Shown one piece after another: positions 11,194 to 24,300 of a stretch of 64,000 nt of DNA. Position 1 is the stretch's first letter, and each line of letters starts with the position of its first letter. The notes below the pieces were generated by a model. The model saw only the letters and a list, made by a program, of their open reading frames with translations, had not been told where the DNA came from and searched no databases. The stretch is from Narthecium ossifragum (Eukaryota > Streptophyta > Magnoliopsida > Dioscoreales > Nartheciaceae), in assembly GCA_963920575.1 (NCBI GenBank), contig OY986967.1, positions 25,127,648 to 25,191,647 on the forward strand, written 5' to 3'. The position numbers and the translations under genes are program-made.

Positions 11194-11589
11194 CTGATGC
11201 TGTGTGGACTATAGATCTGGTGAGGAATACTGCAATTGATAGGAATGGCACACAGAGTGCTCAGAATTAGAAATAGGAGATGTTTCTTGTGCATTCTACT
11301 CTTGACGGACTAAAGATTTGCCTGCTGCTTTTTGGTTCTTATTGTATGTAAGTTTGTGTACTGAAATTAAGGTGTCATTGTTCAGATGATCCATGTATTC
11401 TGCATTCATTTTAAGTGATTTTATCCCTTCAAATTTATGTTCTGTAAGGTTGCTGATTGTTGCTTACCAAAATTTATTCTGCAAGTCACATGAAAAGAAT
11501 GAGGGGCTTTTCTAGTAATTTGTCTTTTAAAAATTTATATTTATCTAAATACCCCTGAATCTGTGTATATATCCTTCGTCCCTTCCATA

Positions 11590-13430
11590 TATTTCTTTTT
11601 TTTTTAGGGATTTGTCAAATAGTCTCTTATTAGAGACTAACTTCACAATTGGTCTCCTCTAAGAGACTTTAAGTCGTTTACTACCTCTATTGGTGACAAA
11701 AGACTAAATTATCCCCATCGGATCCTGATCATGCCGCCGATTCCGCCATCCGAGGCCGATCCCGATCTCGCCGGTCGTCGCCGAACCCGAGCTCGCCGTC
11801 CGTCGTGGATCCCGATCTCCCCGTCCCGTCCGATCCTGATCCAAGCATCGCCTCCCACCACCACCTCCGATCATCTCCCCGACCCATCCCGTCCGATCGT
11901 GATCCGTGCTCGTCGTCGTCCAATCCATCCCGTCCGTCGTGGATCACGCCCGATCATCCTCCAGGACCCATCATCTCCAATATTAGGAAAATACAGTAAT
12001 TACTTTTCAGTATATGTAGTTAATTTTCAATAAAGAAAAAAAATGGGAAAGTTTCACATTCCATTTTTAAAATGAAAAATAGCTCTAGTTTCTACCATAC
12101 TTACTCTGCATGGTAATCACTCTTTGCAAACAATATGTGAAAAAATCAACTAAAATAAGAAAAATATATGAAAAATGAAGACAAATAGTGGGAGGCCCTT
12201 CTCCACTGTAGTTACTTTTTTAAAAAAATGATGACTGATTTAAGTGGTAGTTACTTTCTACAATTATATTAGTTACATTCCATGATTCTAGAAGTTACTT
12301 TTCACATTTTTTGTGATAGTATAGTTACTTTTCAAAAAAAATAATGGGGGAGTTTCGCTTTTCATTTTCAAAATGAAAAATAGCTTTAGTTTCCACCGTA
12401 CTTACTTTTCACGGTAGTTACTTTCCACGATAGTCATTTTTCGCAATTTTATAAATTACTTTCCACAATTCTAATAATTACTTTTCACATTTTTGTGGTA
12501 ATTACTTTTCACATTTTTTGTGGTACTTACTTTCCACAATTCTGGTAGTTACATTTCATAGTTCTTATTCTTACTTTCCACCACAATTTTGGTAGTTACT
12601 TTTCACAATACTGGTAGTTACTTCCACCACATTTTTTGGTATTTTTCACCTATTTTCTCAGCATATTTTCCTATTTTCCAACATTTTTTCATTTTTGTCT
12701 ATTATTTTCCCCTATTTTTCTACTTTTTCCCTCCAGGCAAATACCGATGTCCAGGTGCCCCGGGTCTCACACGTCGGGACCCCTCGAATCCGACGTGAGG
12801 TCGCCACCAAGCCCGTCGCCTACCCCCGACCATCGCCCGTCGCCATCACCAAGCCGATCCGATCCCAATCTGAGCATCGTCTCCCACCACCACCTCCGAT
12901 CATCTCCCCTCCCCATCCCGTCTGATCACAATCCGAACTCAGGATCACGATCCGAGCTCGTCGCCATCCGATCCATCCCATTCGTCACGGATCACATCCG
13001 ATCATCTCCCCAACCAATCATCTCCCCGAGATCGCGTCCGATCATCTCCCCGAGGTCGCCGCCGTCCGATCCATCCCATCCGACCTCCTTCTCCCCGACG
13101 CAGGGTCCGACCTCCGACGGGAAAAGTCCCCAGCTTCGCCAAGACCCCGATCCCTCACCTTCCCCATCACCCTCATCGCCTACCCGATCCCCATCACCAG
13201 CTCGTCCGATCTCCATCGCCACCCCCATCACCACCTCTGATCCCGATCCCCATCACCCCCATCATTCGCCCGATCCCCATCACCACCTCCGACGACCTCC
13301 TTCTCCTTCCCCGTCGCGATGATGTCAGTGGTTCGTCGGAGACTTTGGGGAAGACGAACCGGCGCTGGGAAAGGGAGAGAGAAGGGTAGAAAGGCATTTT
13401 GGTAATAAAAATTTTACAGCTATCAAAAAG
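11590..13430. repeat. Low-complexity composite block (GC-rich / AT-rich minisatellite / GC-rich)
   Basis: Two GC-rich flanks (about 11715-11985 and 12765-13325) consist of degenerate repeats of CCGATC, CATCACC and CCTCCGATC. They surround an AT-rich minisatellite (about 11990-12640) with a unit near GTAGTTACTTTCCACAATTTT. The flanks hold open frames on both strands, but these encode Pro/Ser/Arg-rich low-complexity text with no recognisable domain. The block begins after a poly(T) at 11597-11606 and ends near 13430. It may be one non-autonomous insertion, but no target duplication was found. Confidence 0.7.
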
Positions 13431-15189
13431 AGACTAAACGCCTCATGGACTTGTTAGAAGACTCTAGCTCAAGAAATATCTCCCAGAAAGACTAAAGAAC
13501 AATTATCCGCTCTTTTTTATGTGTACACCCTCGATCATGACTAGTTTAACCAAAATTTGACTTGGTCAGCATCAAATGTCTGATCATTTAATATTGGCTG
13601 AGTCAAATCTCAATTAATCTAGTCTTGGAAACCAGAAGGTATACGCACAAACAAAAACATTTGGAAGGGTATATATGCAAATTTGGATTTTATCAGGGTA
13701 TTCAGATATATGTTAAGTCTTTACCTTCATTAAACCTAGTACATAAAGTAATTAAAGACCCTTTTGCCTCATTCAGGGAAGAACAAACTCTTATTAGTTT
13801 TATTTATCAACGAAAACTAGAATAAGAGAGCAAATATTGTGTAAGAGAATCGATCACTCTTGCTACCTCTGAAAGAAGTGGATAACCAGCTTTTATCTCA
13901 TATGGCAGATGAACAATTAATTCCTCCAATTTACCCTGATTGACTGTCTTAAATCCTTGATCGTCATAATAGTCGAAACTTACCTCTCTTAAAAATCTTT
14001 CTTTGTTGCAAAAATCTTGTGTCACAACATAACACGCATAGATAATACTCCAATGTTTATTTTCTTGCAAGGAACTGAATGATGATCATCTACATCTTGA
14101 TTTTTGCCTCCACCAGCAAAATCTATCCATAAAAACCGATTACAGCAATTTTGTTTCCATCTACTTGCCATGATTTTTAAATCTTGCCAGATTTATTCGA
14201 TTCAAAGGCACAACAAAGCTAATGTCAAGACTATAGCTTAATTCTTCACCTTTCATCCAAAAAAGTTTAAGCCCATGAGCACAACGAAGACTTCGACGAA
14301 TTCAAGGGAGAGTTGTTCAGGTTTGTACTTTTAATTGAGCAAAGTTTCAGTATTCAATCTGGAGGAATGAAGAAAAGAACAAAGTAATTTGGTTTTGGTA
14401 CTCAACAATTAATATGGTTTGTGTAGTTGCTTAACAAAAGGGGATTGACTCATTCTTTTCAATAGGCTCCCTTCCAAAAGGCTAGTTCTAATTCCATGTT
14501 GTGGGGTTGGTCTTGCGAAGCATGCTGCCTACCTAATTCAAAAGATGACTCTAATTGTTAAAGCCCAATATATTACAAGAAAACAGTGCCATTTTAAGCA
14601 ACCAATTGCTCCAAAATTTTCCTTTCTTTCTTTTTTTTCTGAAATACTCTTAACTCAGACTAAACAGAGGACAACCCTAATGGGTGGTCTGTTTGAAATA
14701 GCAACCTCTACTAAGCATGCCTGAGAAGCTAACCATTTGCTCTAAACTGCTATTAAAGAAGAACAGGCATGCAGTTCTTTTTATTTAAAAAAGCATGCAG
14801 TTGTTGGAGCTGAGATTATGGGCTAAATTAAGGCAAGTTCAGTTAGACCTACTTTACTTCTCAGACTCTATATGACTTCAACAAAAGCACCTAATCATAC
14901 AAAACTATTCTCCATGTCTTCAAAATATTCTCAACCAGTCTTGTGTCATAAAATATTAGATGTTTAATGGTCTTAATTTTGCGAAAAACACTATTGTAAA
15001 ATAGAAAAATAACATGGGCCTTCGGAAATCTCATTTTTCAGCTGTGCATGCGAAAAAGCCAAAAATCTGGGAGAGTATGTATACAATTTATGATTATACT
15101 ATTTGGATATCCTTCAAAAGAAAATTAGAGAGCGTGTATTCTTTCTTATTTGCTACCTTTTATGATATTTTTCTCTTGACCTATCGCAT
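13431..15189. other. AT-rich intergenic DNA, nothing recognised
   Basis: There is no supportable gene or repeat. A minus-strand open stretch at 13807-14070 encodes 87 residues that I do not recognise; it has no convincing start context or neighbouring exons. Confidence 0.4.
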
Positions 15190-15877
15190 TTTTAAATTAA
15201 CGGCTATAAAGAAGGGGTATTGGTCCAAAACCCCAAATCTGACCCCTCATTATCCAAAACCCCATACTCTTTGTCAAAAAAACCCAGACTCGTTTTTTTA
15301 GGGTCAATAAGCCAAAGAAAGACCAAAATACCATTTCCAATTTTTTATCTTTTTTTTCCCACCCTCCTCCCTCTCCTCTCTCCTTCGGCCAGCCGACCGA
15401 CTCACAACTTAACCTCCCCGGCACAGCATGGCTCCACCCCGCCATTGTTCCACATGCAGCCTCTCCCGCAAGGAATCCCGGCGAACCCCTCCACCTCCGT
15501 CCCCTTTCCCACCTCTAGCCAACTTCTCCGTCCAAACCTAACCCAAGCTCCGCCTCTCCCATATCTGGGGCCGACACCACCTCTATTCCACCACGACTGG
15601 AAGTCGCGTCCCCTCAATTAACTCCGGCGACCTCGTTGGAACCCCCACCGCCATCCTCGACCTCCACCCTCATTGGAACCCCGACCCGAGCCCCACCTCA
15701 TCTGATCCTGGTGCGGCCCTCGCCTAACCCACCATCTCATGCCACCCCGACCTCCCAAAACCACATCCCACTTCATATCCGGCCTCCCTCTCGTCCCCGA
15801 CCACTTCCCCACCACATCCGCTAGCTCGACTCCGCCCCAACTCATGGCCCTTCTTCTCTAAGGAAGTTGGCGCCGCC
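15190..15877. other. C-rich low-complexity DNA left of the solo LTR
   Basis: This part holds degenerate CCACCTCC/CCCGACC runs and an AT-rich leader with repeated CCAAAACCCC. Open frames on both strands are compositional. Similar C-rich text resumes after the LTR at 18256, which suggests the LTR inserted into an older C-rich repeat running from about 15190 to about 20050. Confidence 0.45.
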
Positions 15878-18255
15878 TGTCACGCCCCGACCCGCGAAAG
15901 CTCAACCGGATCGGGCGACGCGAACCGGAACCTACAAAACGCGGAAAAAGACGGCGATTGTTCCCTCTAACCTATTGGTCTCCCTAGCAATTCATCAAAA
16001 AACCCCAATTTAAAACAACAATTTATTAGCATAACCTCGAACCTCAGATTCAAAACCCAAAGTGTTTAATATACATGACCTCGGAGAGGGGAAGATCCAA
16101 ATACAACATTACTCCCGTAGGAGACTAACTAACCAAGGGTAAAAGCAGTAAAGATCGCCACCTCTCAAAGTCCACCAGGCGCCGCCGACCAACTGCCCGG
16201 TAGGAGCCACAGAGGAAGAACTGACGCCTGCACCTGCAAAACGCAGCCCGGATACATGTGAGCACTAAGCTCGGTAGGGTTCTACACTACGACACACAGA
16301 AGGAAGAGGGAAACGCAATAGTGTCGCCCTCAAGTAGAACATGGGTGTATACAGGGGTCCCATAACCCCACCGCGTGTCCCTGAGGCCCAGGAACAGCCA
16401 TCAGTAGCAAGAACAACACTGGCAACACACAACTGCAGGGAACGGCACTGTAGGCGGGAAAAAGGCACCACTGGGTAAACAACTCCTCTACCCCAGGGTC
16501 CGCACAGTGGGACACCGGCTACACCTCAGCATCCGACTCAAGGCCGACACGACCTCTACAATCATCAAGCAACAAGTGTACCAGTCCTCTAAGGCTATCA
16601 TCGAATCGACTGGACACCACCATTCGAACCGGGTCGAAACTACCCAACCCCGGTCCTAGGGCTAAGTCCGAGCTTTCAGCCTCGGGACGGCGACCCACGG
16701 ATCACCCACGCCCTAACCAATGCAACTAATGCACAAAACAACAATGCATGCTATGACATACACAAACAGGAGATAGACATGCAACAGTATGTCAAGGATA
16801 GCATATAAGTCAACCGGATCGCTGCAGCGGTACTACCAACCACTACCAACCGATCCGCAGCGGGTCCCGGCATTACGACGGTACCGCGACCGTCAACCGC
16901 GGACTCCTGCAACGGGAAGCAACCCCGAAAATGATGTTGAACAGTAAATAATATAATATTATATTCCAAAATATAATATTATATTCAAAACACCCAAAGC
17001 CTCTACTTAGGGGCTAATTGATCCCATCGATCCGACATCCAAACGACGTCGGATTGAAGATCCAACTTAGCCATTAGTAGGTGTACGTACCAGGATAAAC
17101 ATATCCAAAATTCATAATCATCCAACGGCTGGATTAACGAGAAAACACTAATCAAAACCATTAATCAAACTAACTTACCAATTAATTGCTGCAACGCAGC
17201 CCTTCGGTAATCAATTCATAACAAATCGTAGGAAAATCAGAAAATTATGAAATTAGTTGGGTTAGAGAGTAGATGCAAAGATCTACAACTCTTATGCTCA
17301 TCACAACCCAAGATCATGTACGTACCGGTCGGAAAACTCGCCGCAAGCCGGCTGTTCTTCAAGAACAGTAGAAACCAGAAAATCCGAGCTTAATCATGCA
17401 TAAAGCCTACTAAGATCTCAACCAAAGCTTATGAAATCTAGATAAGAAATTCTACTAGGCATGAGGAATCCAACAAGATAAAGATCAACAAGATCCAACG
17501 GCTAGATCTAGAGAAACCCACTAAAGAACACTTGTAGGTAGAAAAACCTACCGAAGAACGCTTTCCTCGGCTGATCCCTCGCAACCAGTCACCAACAAGC
17601 CTCCAAACCACACCAGGAGCCTTCCTCTCGTTGCCACGGATCCAACGAGCCTTAGAACACCCAAAATGATGGCCGGAGGAGGAAGAAAGGAAGAGGGGAA
17701 GGTGGCTGCCGGAAAAACAGGGGAAGAGAACCGTCGGGAGAGAAGAAAAGAGGAAGGAAGAAGAAGAAGGAAGAAGGAGGAAAAAAGGAGGAAAGGGGGA
17801 GGGGACAGCCGGAAAAGAGGGAGGAAAGGTGAAGGAGGGGAGGAAAAGTCCTCCCCTTCTAACAGGAGAGAGCGACGACCAAGTCGTCCTCGCGAAGCAG
17901 AAAAAGTCACCGACGCCGAGTCCGATCGATCGCTCCAAGGAGCGATCGATCGCTCGTGAAGGAAAAACCAGTCCATATCGATCCAACACCAAATCGGATC
18001 GATCCGAGACTCCGATCGATCGCTTCTAGGAGCGATCGATCACTCAAGGGTCGTAAGCTACCCAAAAGCAAGCTTCCGCGCGCCCGACCTAGGATCTTCC
18101 GATCCCGGGTCCACCTAACCATTCTAAACAAGCACTAACACATACAAGGTCAGTGTGTGCACACGCGGGTGTAAAACAAACCAACAAGAAGCAATTTACC
18201 AAATTGCCCTTGCGGTCTACAACGAGCCACAGGGGTAGAGGGGCAGGTCCTCACA
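15878..18255. mobile_element. Solo LTR (about 2.38 kb) with 5-bp target duplication CCGCC
   Basis: The segment starts TGTCACGCCCC at 15878 and ends GGTCCTCACA at 18255, so it has the TG...CA ends of LTR retrotransposons. It is flanked on both sides by CCGCC (15873-15877 and 18256-18260). TGTCACGCCCC is a common start of plant Gypsy-type LTRs. No gag, protease or reverse transcriptase is present and there is no second LTR, so this is best read as a solo LTR left by recombination. It contains two perfect inverted repeats of GATCGATCGCT (17924-17951 and 18014-18040). The open frames within it, such as the minus-strand one at 17438-17992, are low-complexity and were not called as genes. Confidence 0.8.
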
Positions 18256-18529
18256 CCGCCTCACTCAGTCTCGTCACCTACGCCGCTCAACGACTCGATC
18301 CAAACCTGTGGATCGAACCTTGAGGCTTCCATGATCCCTCCTCCACCGGCGCAGATGACCACCGATCCTCCCCCGTTATTGACCAAGGCCGGAGTTCCCT
18401 CAGCTGTTCGGTTGAGCTGGTTGAGCCAAGCCCTCTTAATTTAGTTACATCCAATTTTATCTAACCCAGTCAGCTCAATTTGACCCGATCTGGCTCTAAC
18501 ATAGCCTCATGGAGTCATTTGAGGTAAAT

Positions 18530-19372
18530 GCATTTTTATCTTTCCTGCATTTTCATCTTTTTAAACTTTATTTTTATCTTTTTAACTCCATTTTCATCTT
18601 TTTAACACCATTTTCATCTTTTTAAACTTTATTTCCATATTTTTCAATTCATTTTCATCTTTTTAAATGCATTTTTATCTTTCCTATATTTTCATCTTTT
18701 TAACTCCATTTTTATCTTTTTAACTTCAGTTTTATCTTTTTAACTCCATTTTCATCTTTTTAAATGCATTTTCATCTTTTTAAATGCATTTTTATCTTTC
18801 CTTCATTTTCATCTTTTTACTCCATTTTTATCTTTTTAACTTTATTTTTATCTTTTTAACTCCATTTTCATATTCTTAAATGCATTTTCATCTTTTTAAA
18901 TTCTTTCTCATCTTTTTAAATGTATTTTTATCTTTTTAAACTCATTATCATCTTTTTTAAATGCATTTTTATCTTTCCTACATTTTCATCTTTTCAACCC
19001 CATTTTAATCTTTTTAATTTTAATTTTATCTTTTTAACCCCATTTTCATCTTTTTAAATGCATTTTTATATTTCCTGCATTTTCAACTTTTTAACTCCAT
19101 TTTTATCTTTTAAACTTTATTTTTATCTTTTTAACATCATTTTCATCTTTTTAAATGCATTTTCATCTTTTTAAATTCATTTTTATCTTTTTAAATGCAT
19201 TTTTATATTTCCTGCATTTTCTTCATTTGAACTCCATTTATCCTTTTAACTTTATTTTTTATCTTTTTAACTCTATTTTCATCTTTTAAATGCATTTTCA
19301 TCTTTTTAAATGTATGTTCGTCTTTTAAATGTATATTTATCTTTTTAAATGTATTTTTATCTTTTTAACTCT
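18530..19372. repeat. Minisatellite of about 20-bp units
   Basis: About 840 bp consist of imperfect tandem copies of a unit near ATTTTCATCTTTTTAAATGC. The main variants are CTCC or CTTT in place of AATG, and TATC in place of CATC. One strand is almost entirely T/C-rich. There is no coding capacity. It sits between the solo LTR and the CRLK-like gene, inside the same C-rich/AT-rich block. Confidence 0.9.
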
Positions 19373-21317
19373 TCAAATCACAACTTAAATGCTCAATTGG
19401 TTGTGATTCTCTGTCAAGGGTCTCAAATTAACAAATTCACTCATATTTTGTTCTCACTTTTTACTATGTTTTTCAGGTTTTCCTAAATTTTGAGGATTTT
19501 TTCCTGATTTTTCTGATTTTTGCATTGATTCCTCTCTCTTCTCAACCCCGATTCGCTCCGGCCATCCTGCCATCCACCACCCTCCCGCCATCGAACCACC
19601 CTCAGATCACCCCCAAACTACTCCTTTCATTTCTCCCGCTCTATACCCGACCTCAACCGCCTCTATAGCCCTCCTCTCCAACGCCGGCATCAAACCCCAA
19701 GAACCCACCACCGACCACCGTCTGTCACCGCTTCTCCGACCACATCAACACCTCCAAATCACCTCTAAACTTACCTAAATTTTCCCCTCTACCCACCTCC
19801 GACCTCCTCTACCCACGCAAACGCCTCCTTCAACGCCGATGAACTCCATCCAAAACCATCACGTCGCCACCTCCAGATCTGCCCATCTTGAAAGCCTATT
19901 CCACGATCGGACCTAGTAGATCGACTCATGAGGCCTCCACGAATGCAAATGCACCGATCCCCGCTCCAAAGAGCCTTCCTCGCCTGTGAACAAGCTCCGG
20001 CGAACCTCAGCCGTCGGATTTAACTAATCAGTCTTTTGATATATCATATAGGGGTATTTTTTGTCATCTAACATTAACAACTAACTAAAATGATTAACAA
20101 ATGGGATTATTACCTTAAAAATTTTACAAATGGGGTTTTTACCAAAAAAAATTGATTAATATCGTGTTTTTCCTAATTTCCCATATAAAGAATCACTTCT
20201 TTAGCATCATTTCCCCGTTCAAAAATTAAAGCAACATCTCCAATAGCTTAAAAGGTAGTTAATTACTACAGTTGGGTTTGGCGCAGAGAGTCCGCGTGAG
20301 TCTTTATATTGACCCATTCCTCTCTTCATCACGCCTGTCTCTATCTCCGATGACTGGGTCGACCTCCCTTCTCTTTCTTCCTTTCTTGAGGGAGGAGCAT
20401 GTTGGAAGTCCTTTCTGTTGACATGGAGGAGGATGGCAGTGGAGATCATTTAGCACCTGAAAGAAACCCACCAAGATGTTTGCTTATATGTCGATGTAGA
20501 AGAGGTTTGTGTTATCTGGTCTTCTTCTGTTGTTTTTAGTTTGTGGAAGATGAGTTTTTGTGTGTATGAATCTTGAAAGATTGGATTTAGTTGTGATTGG
20601 CTTGTGGGTGTTCCTGTTTTGGGGGTTTTAAGAAGAACCCGTCAAGGTAATTTGCTGGGTTTCTTGTATGGTAGCTGGTTTTGGATTTTGGAGGTGAGAC
20701 CAAGGTGGTAAATTTTGCTGTTGATTTGGTGAAATTTATGCCATATGTGAGTATTAGAGATGATGATTGGATTTTTCATCTCTTTCCTTTTTTTATGGTT
20801 GTCCAAGCAGTTCATTGTTTCCTGAAGGAAATTTATATTTGGTGGGATTAAGGATCCCTGCGGTCGATTTCTGATTAAGTAGCTGCAATATATCGCTTCA
20901 GATGCTTGAGGCACTATTCTGATGGCCCGAAAACTATTTTTAGAGACCTCTAATATTACATGTTTGCTATTCCTGTTAGTACAACATTTTGTGCTTTTGT
21001 TCTGTCTTCTTAATATTGTGTATGAGCTTCGTGTTTGATGTTAACCATCTTGTTTCGGAAAACTTGGAACCATCTATAGAACCAGTCAGTGGTGAAACCA
21101 TGGTTCAATGTTATCACTATGCTTCAAATGTTCTCTGTTGGTTGTAAGGAAGTTTTGGACTTTGTTGTGGCAAGACATTAGCAGTCTTGTGCTACATATT
21201 CTGCCTACTACCTATGTCAGTACAACACTGACAATATTTTTTGTTGTGGCAGAAAGTTTCGCGTTCCATTAGCTTTCAAGATGTTCTTCCCTACTGGGTG
21301 TATAAAAGGATGAAGGA
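19373..21317. other. C-rich repeat remnant, then upstream/5' UTR region of the kinase gene
   Basis: Bases 19530-20020 are C-rich (repeated CCACC, CTCC) and without a credible gene. Bases 20040-20170 are AT-rich with repeated ACAAATGGG(A/G)TT. From about 20200 the composition becomes host-like. A transcribed leader of the kinase gene with an intron is likely, because a splice-acceptor-like TTGTTGTGGCAG precedes the last 65 bp before the ATG at 21318; the donor was not fixed. Confidence 0.4.
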
Positions 21318-24300
21318 ATGACGGTTCATACTGAAAATATCATTATTGGGGTCTCTGTTGGTGTCGCCGTTGGGATCTTACTAGCATTTGGTGCATATAT
21401 TGCTGCAAAGTTGTACAGAAAACGTGCACTTGGCCAAAAGAATTTAGATGAATCTTTTCGCAGTCCTCTTCCACTATGTGCTGATGACACTAGTATAAGC
21501 ATTGTTTCTAGAGCATCAGTCTCATATTCTGAGAACAGCCATGACTTGCAAAGAACAACAAAAACGCATCATTTTTGGGGTCGACAAGGACACCACAATA
21601 AAGATCCATTTGCTTCTGCGTCAGGCATTCCAAGATACACTTACAAGTATGTTTTTATGCTTGCAATATGTCTATGCTGTCCTTATGTATTTATTCTATA
21701 CTTTAACAATATGGCTTTCACGGTTGTCTGGAGGAGAAACTAGCTAAGCATGCACCTGGACCTAACTTGCTCTTTTTAAAATATGCAAGAATGTTGGCTA
21801 GAAATGGTTTCTTTCTTAGAACCAATGTTATGTGCGGTACTTGCACTATTGAATATATGATAAAGAGTGTAATTTGTTCCCTAGGGACATTCAGAAAGCC
21901 ACACAGAACTTTACTACAATCTTAGGAGAGGGATCTTTTGGTCCAGTTTATAAAGCTGTAATGCCTACAAGTGAAGTAGTTGCTGTAAAGGTGCTTTCAA
22001 ACAAATCAAGGCAAGGAGAAAAGGAGTTCCAAACAGAGGTATGCTTCTTCATTTTATTTGGTTGTTAAGAGCTCTCTTTTTCTCTGTTGGCCATATGCAA
22101 TAATGTTCAGCAGTTTCTTCTGCATTTTGATTCTTGTTTCAGAACTTTTATCTCGAAAACTAAAAAAATTAGCAAATCATGAGAAATAACTAAGAGGTAT
22201 AAGAAATGAAAGACGGTACCAGATATCTTGAAGATCGCTATATATGTCATCGAATATTTCAGTTAGCCCCTGTTACACAGTTGAGGACTCAATCTAAATC
22301 CTTATAAATCTATCTTTACAAGGGTACTTTGTATTTTGGCCCAAAAAATTTCCACAATATAATTGGATTACTTGTGGTTACTCCTAAATGAGCAACTTTC
22401 TATTGTTTATATACATCATCAGCGGGTATATGTGGTGACAGATATATAAGTCGATAGATTCCTTATCTCACCCTTATGAATACTTGTTAATTTCCTCGGT
22501 TTTTCTAACCTTGCAAAATGTCTGCTAGAGGTAACAGGAATGGTATGCTAAGAGTTCTTTGATGTAACTTGCTTTTCCTTTAAGCTTTTGTATTGCTAAG
22601 ATTTCTCCCATGCTTTCCCTTGTGTAGGTATTTTTGCTTAGCAGGTTGCACCACAGAAATCTTGTAAATTTGGTTGGATATTGTGTGGATAAAGGCCAGC
22701 GCATGCTCATCTATGAATTCATGACTAACGGGAGTTTAGAAAGCCTATTATACGGTACGGGCTGAAGCTTTTCTCATATTGTCAATAACTTGTGTATACT
22801 GCACGGTATCCAAGAATGTTTCGTGAAGTCATGTAAACTCAGAGTGCCAACCCAAAATGAAATATTTCGGTAGTTTGGGCACCCATACTAGTGACATACT
22901 TTGCTGAGGTAGTGCTATGTGGAGGAGCTTGTCTAGTAGCATTATGAGACGTTGGTGATTTCCGCAACTCTAAACTGGGTGGATGAACATGATCTTTATA
23001 ATGCATTAATTCCTATGCTCAAAAGCATGGTTCAATGGAGAATGAGATCCTATGCAAAGTGTTCTTTGGTGTGTCAAGACATGATGAACTACAGATTTGC
23101 TTCAGGTTTGTAATAAAAATCGATAATGTGCTATATCTTGTCCTAAAATCATCCCAATATGGAAACATGGTAGCCTATAGGATATATTGACCAGCATGTA
23201 ATGATTCACGAACTCATCTGAATCAAACTCCCTGCTATCATGATTAAGCAAGCGTGATACAAGAGTGGAGAGCTAATGGCTAACACTGAGTAATTTTGTG
23301 GTGGGTCAAGATGTCTCGTGGATTGTATCCATGATGATATAGGTACGCCTTCCCAGTATATAATACATATTTTTTTCTGGAGATTAATAGACGACCCATG
23401 GTCCTCACCAGACACAAGAAATAGAATACATTGGGCAACTATGTTGCTGCTTGCTTCTGGCAAATACTTGTGCTGTTGCATAGTTCTTTCTCTTAAAAAT
23501 CTACATTTTCAAACACAAGTAAAGGATGTTTTGCTGCATGTTCTCTTAGGTGATGGTTCACGTATCTTGAGCTGGGAGCAAAGGCTTCAAATTGCTCATG
23601 ATGTTTCACATGGAATTGAGTATCTTCATGAAGGGGTACAATCAATGTATAGCTTACTTAATATATACTTTTTTGTTGTATAGATATGCCTATGGACCAA
23701 CATATTGTTCATTGAACAGGCAAGTCCACCTGTTATCCATCGGGACCTGAAGTCCGCTAATATACTCTTGGACAAGTCAATGAGGGCTAAGGTAAGACAA
23801 AACACTGCGAGCATGGTCAAGCTTACCCAATTTGCTTGCCATATTGTGTATCTATTTGATGGTAATACTGTATATAAAAGATTCATCGGTCAAGTAATGG
23901 ATTACATGCGGCTGTATGTAGTGAGAGACATGCTTCATGGATAGCATTTACGCATGTTGATGTATGCAATCACGGGGTGCATTTATTGTCATGTCTTTGG
24001 TAGAACATGATGTATATTCAAGTGTATTGATCTCTATGTACGTTTGACTCCGTTTTATGCCTTGATATCTCATGCTGCATAATTTTCTCAGGTTGCCGAT
24101 TTTGGGCTGTCCAAGGAAGAGGTTTATGATGGCAGGAAGTCAGGGCTCAAGGGTACATATGGATATATGGATCCTGACTACATGTCAACACAAAAGTCCA
24201 CAAAGAAAAGTGATATATATAGCTTCGGCATAATAATGTTTGAACTCATTACAGCCATAAATCCACAACAAGGTCTAATGGAGTATATAAATCTCGTAAG

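Noticed and set aside
12636..13322. 228-residue plus-strand frame rich in Ser, Pro and Asp
   Set aside because: The second half encodes repeated SPSP/DPHH text from a CCCCATCACC repeat and the first half is T-rich minisatellite; no splice or start context.
13807..14070. 87-residue minus-strand frame with EELIVHLPYEIKAGYPLLSE
   Set aside because: It is less low-complexity than its surroundings, but I could not match it to a family and found no adjoining exons; it remains only a weak candidate.
17438..17992. 184-residue minus-strand frame
   Set aside because: It is inside the solo LTR, with Phe/Ser/Pro runs from an AAGAAGGAGG repeat; the plus strand is also open. No domain.
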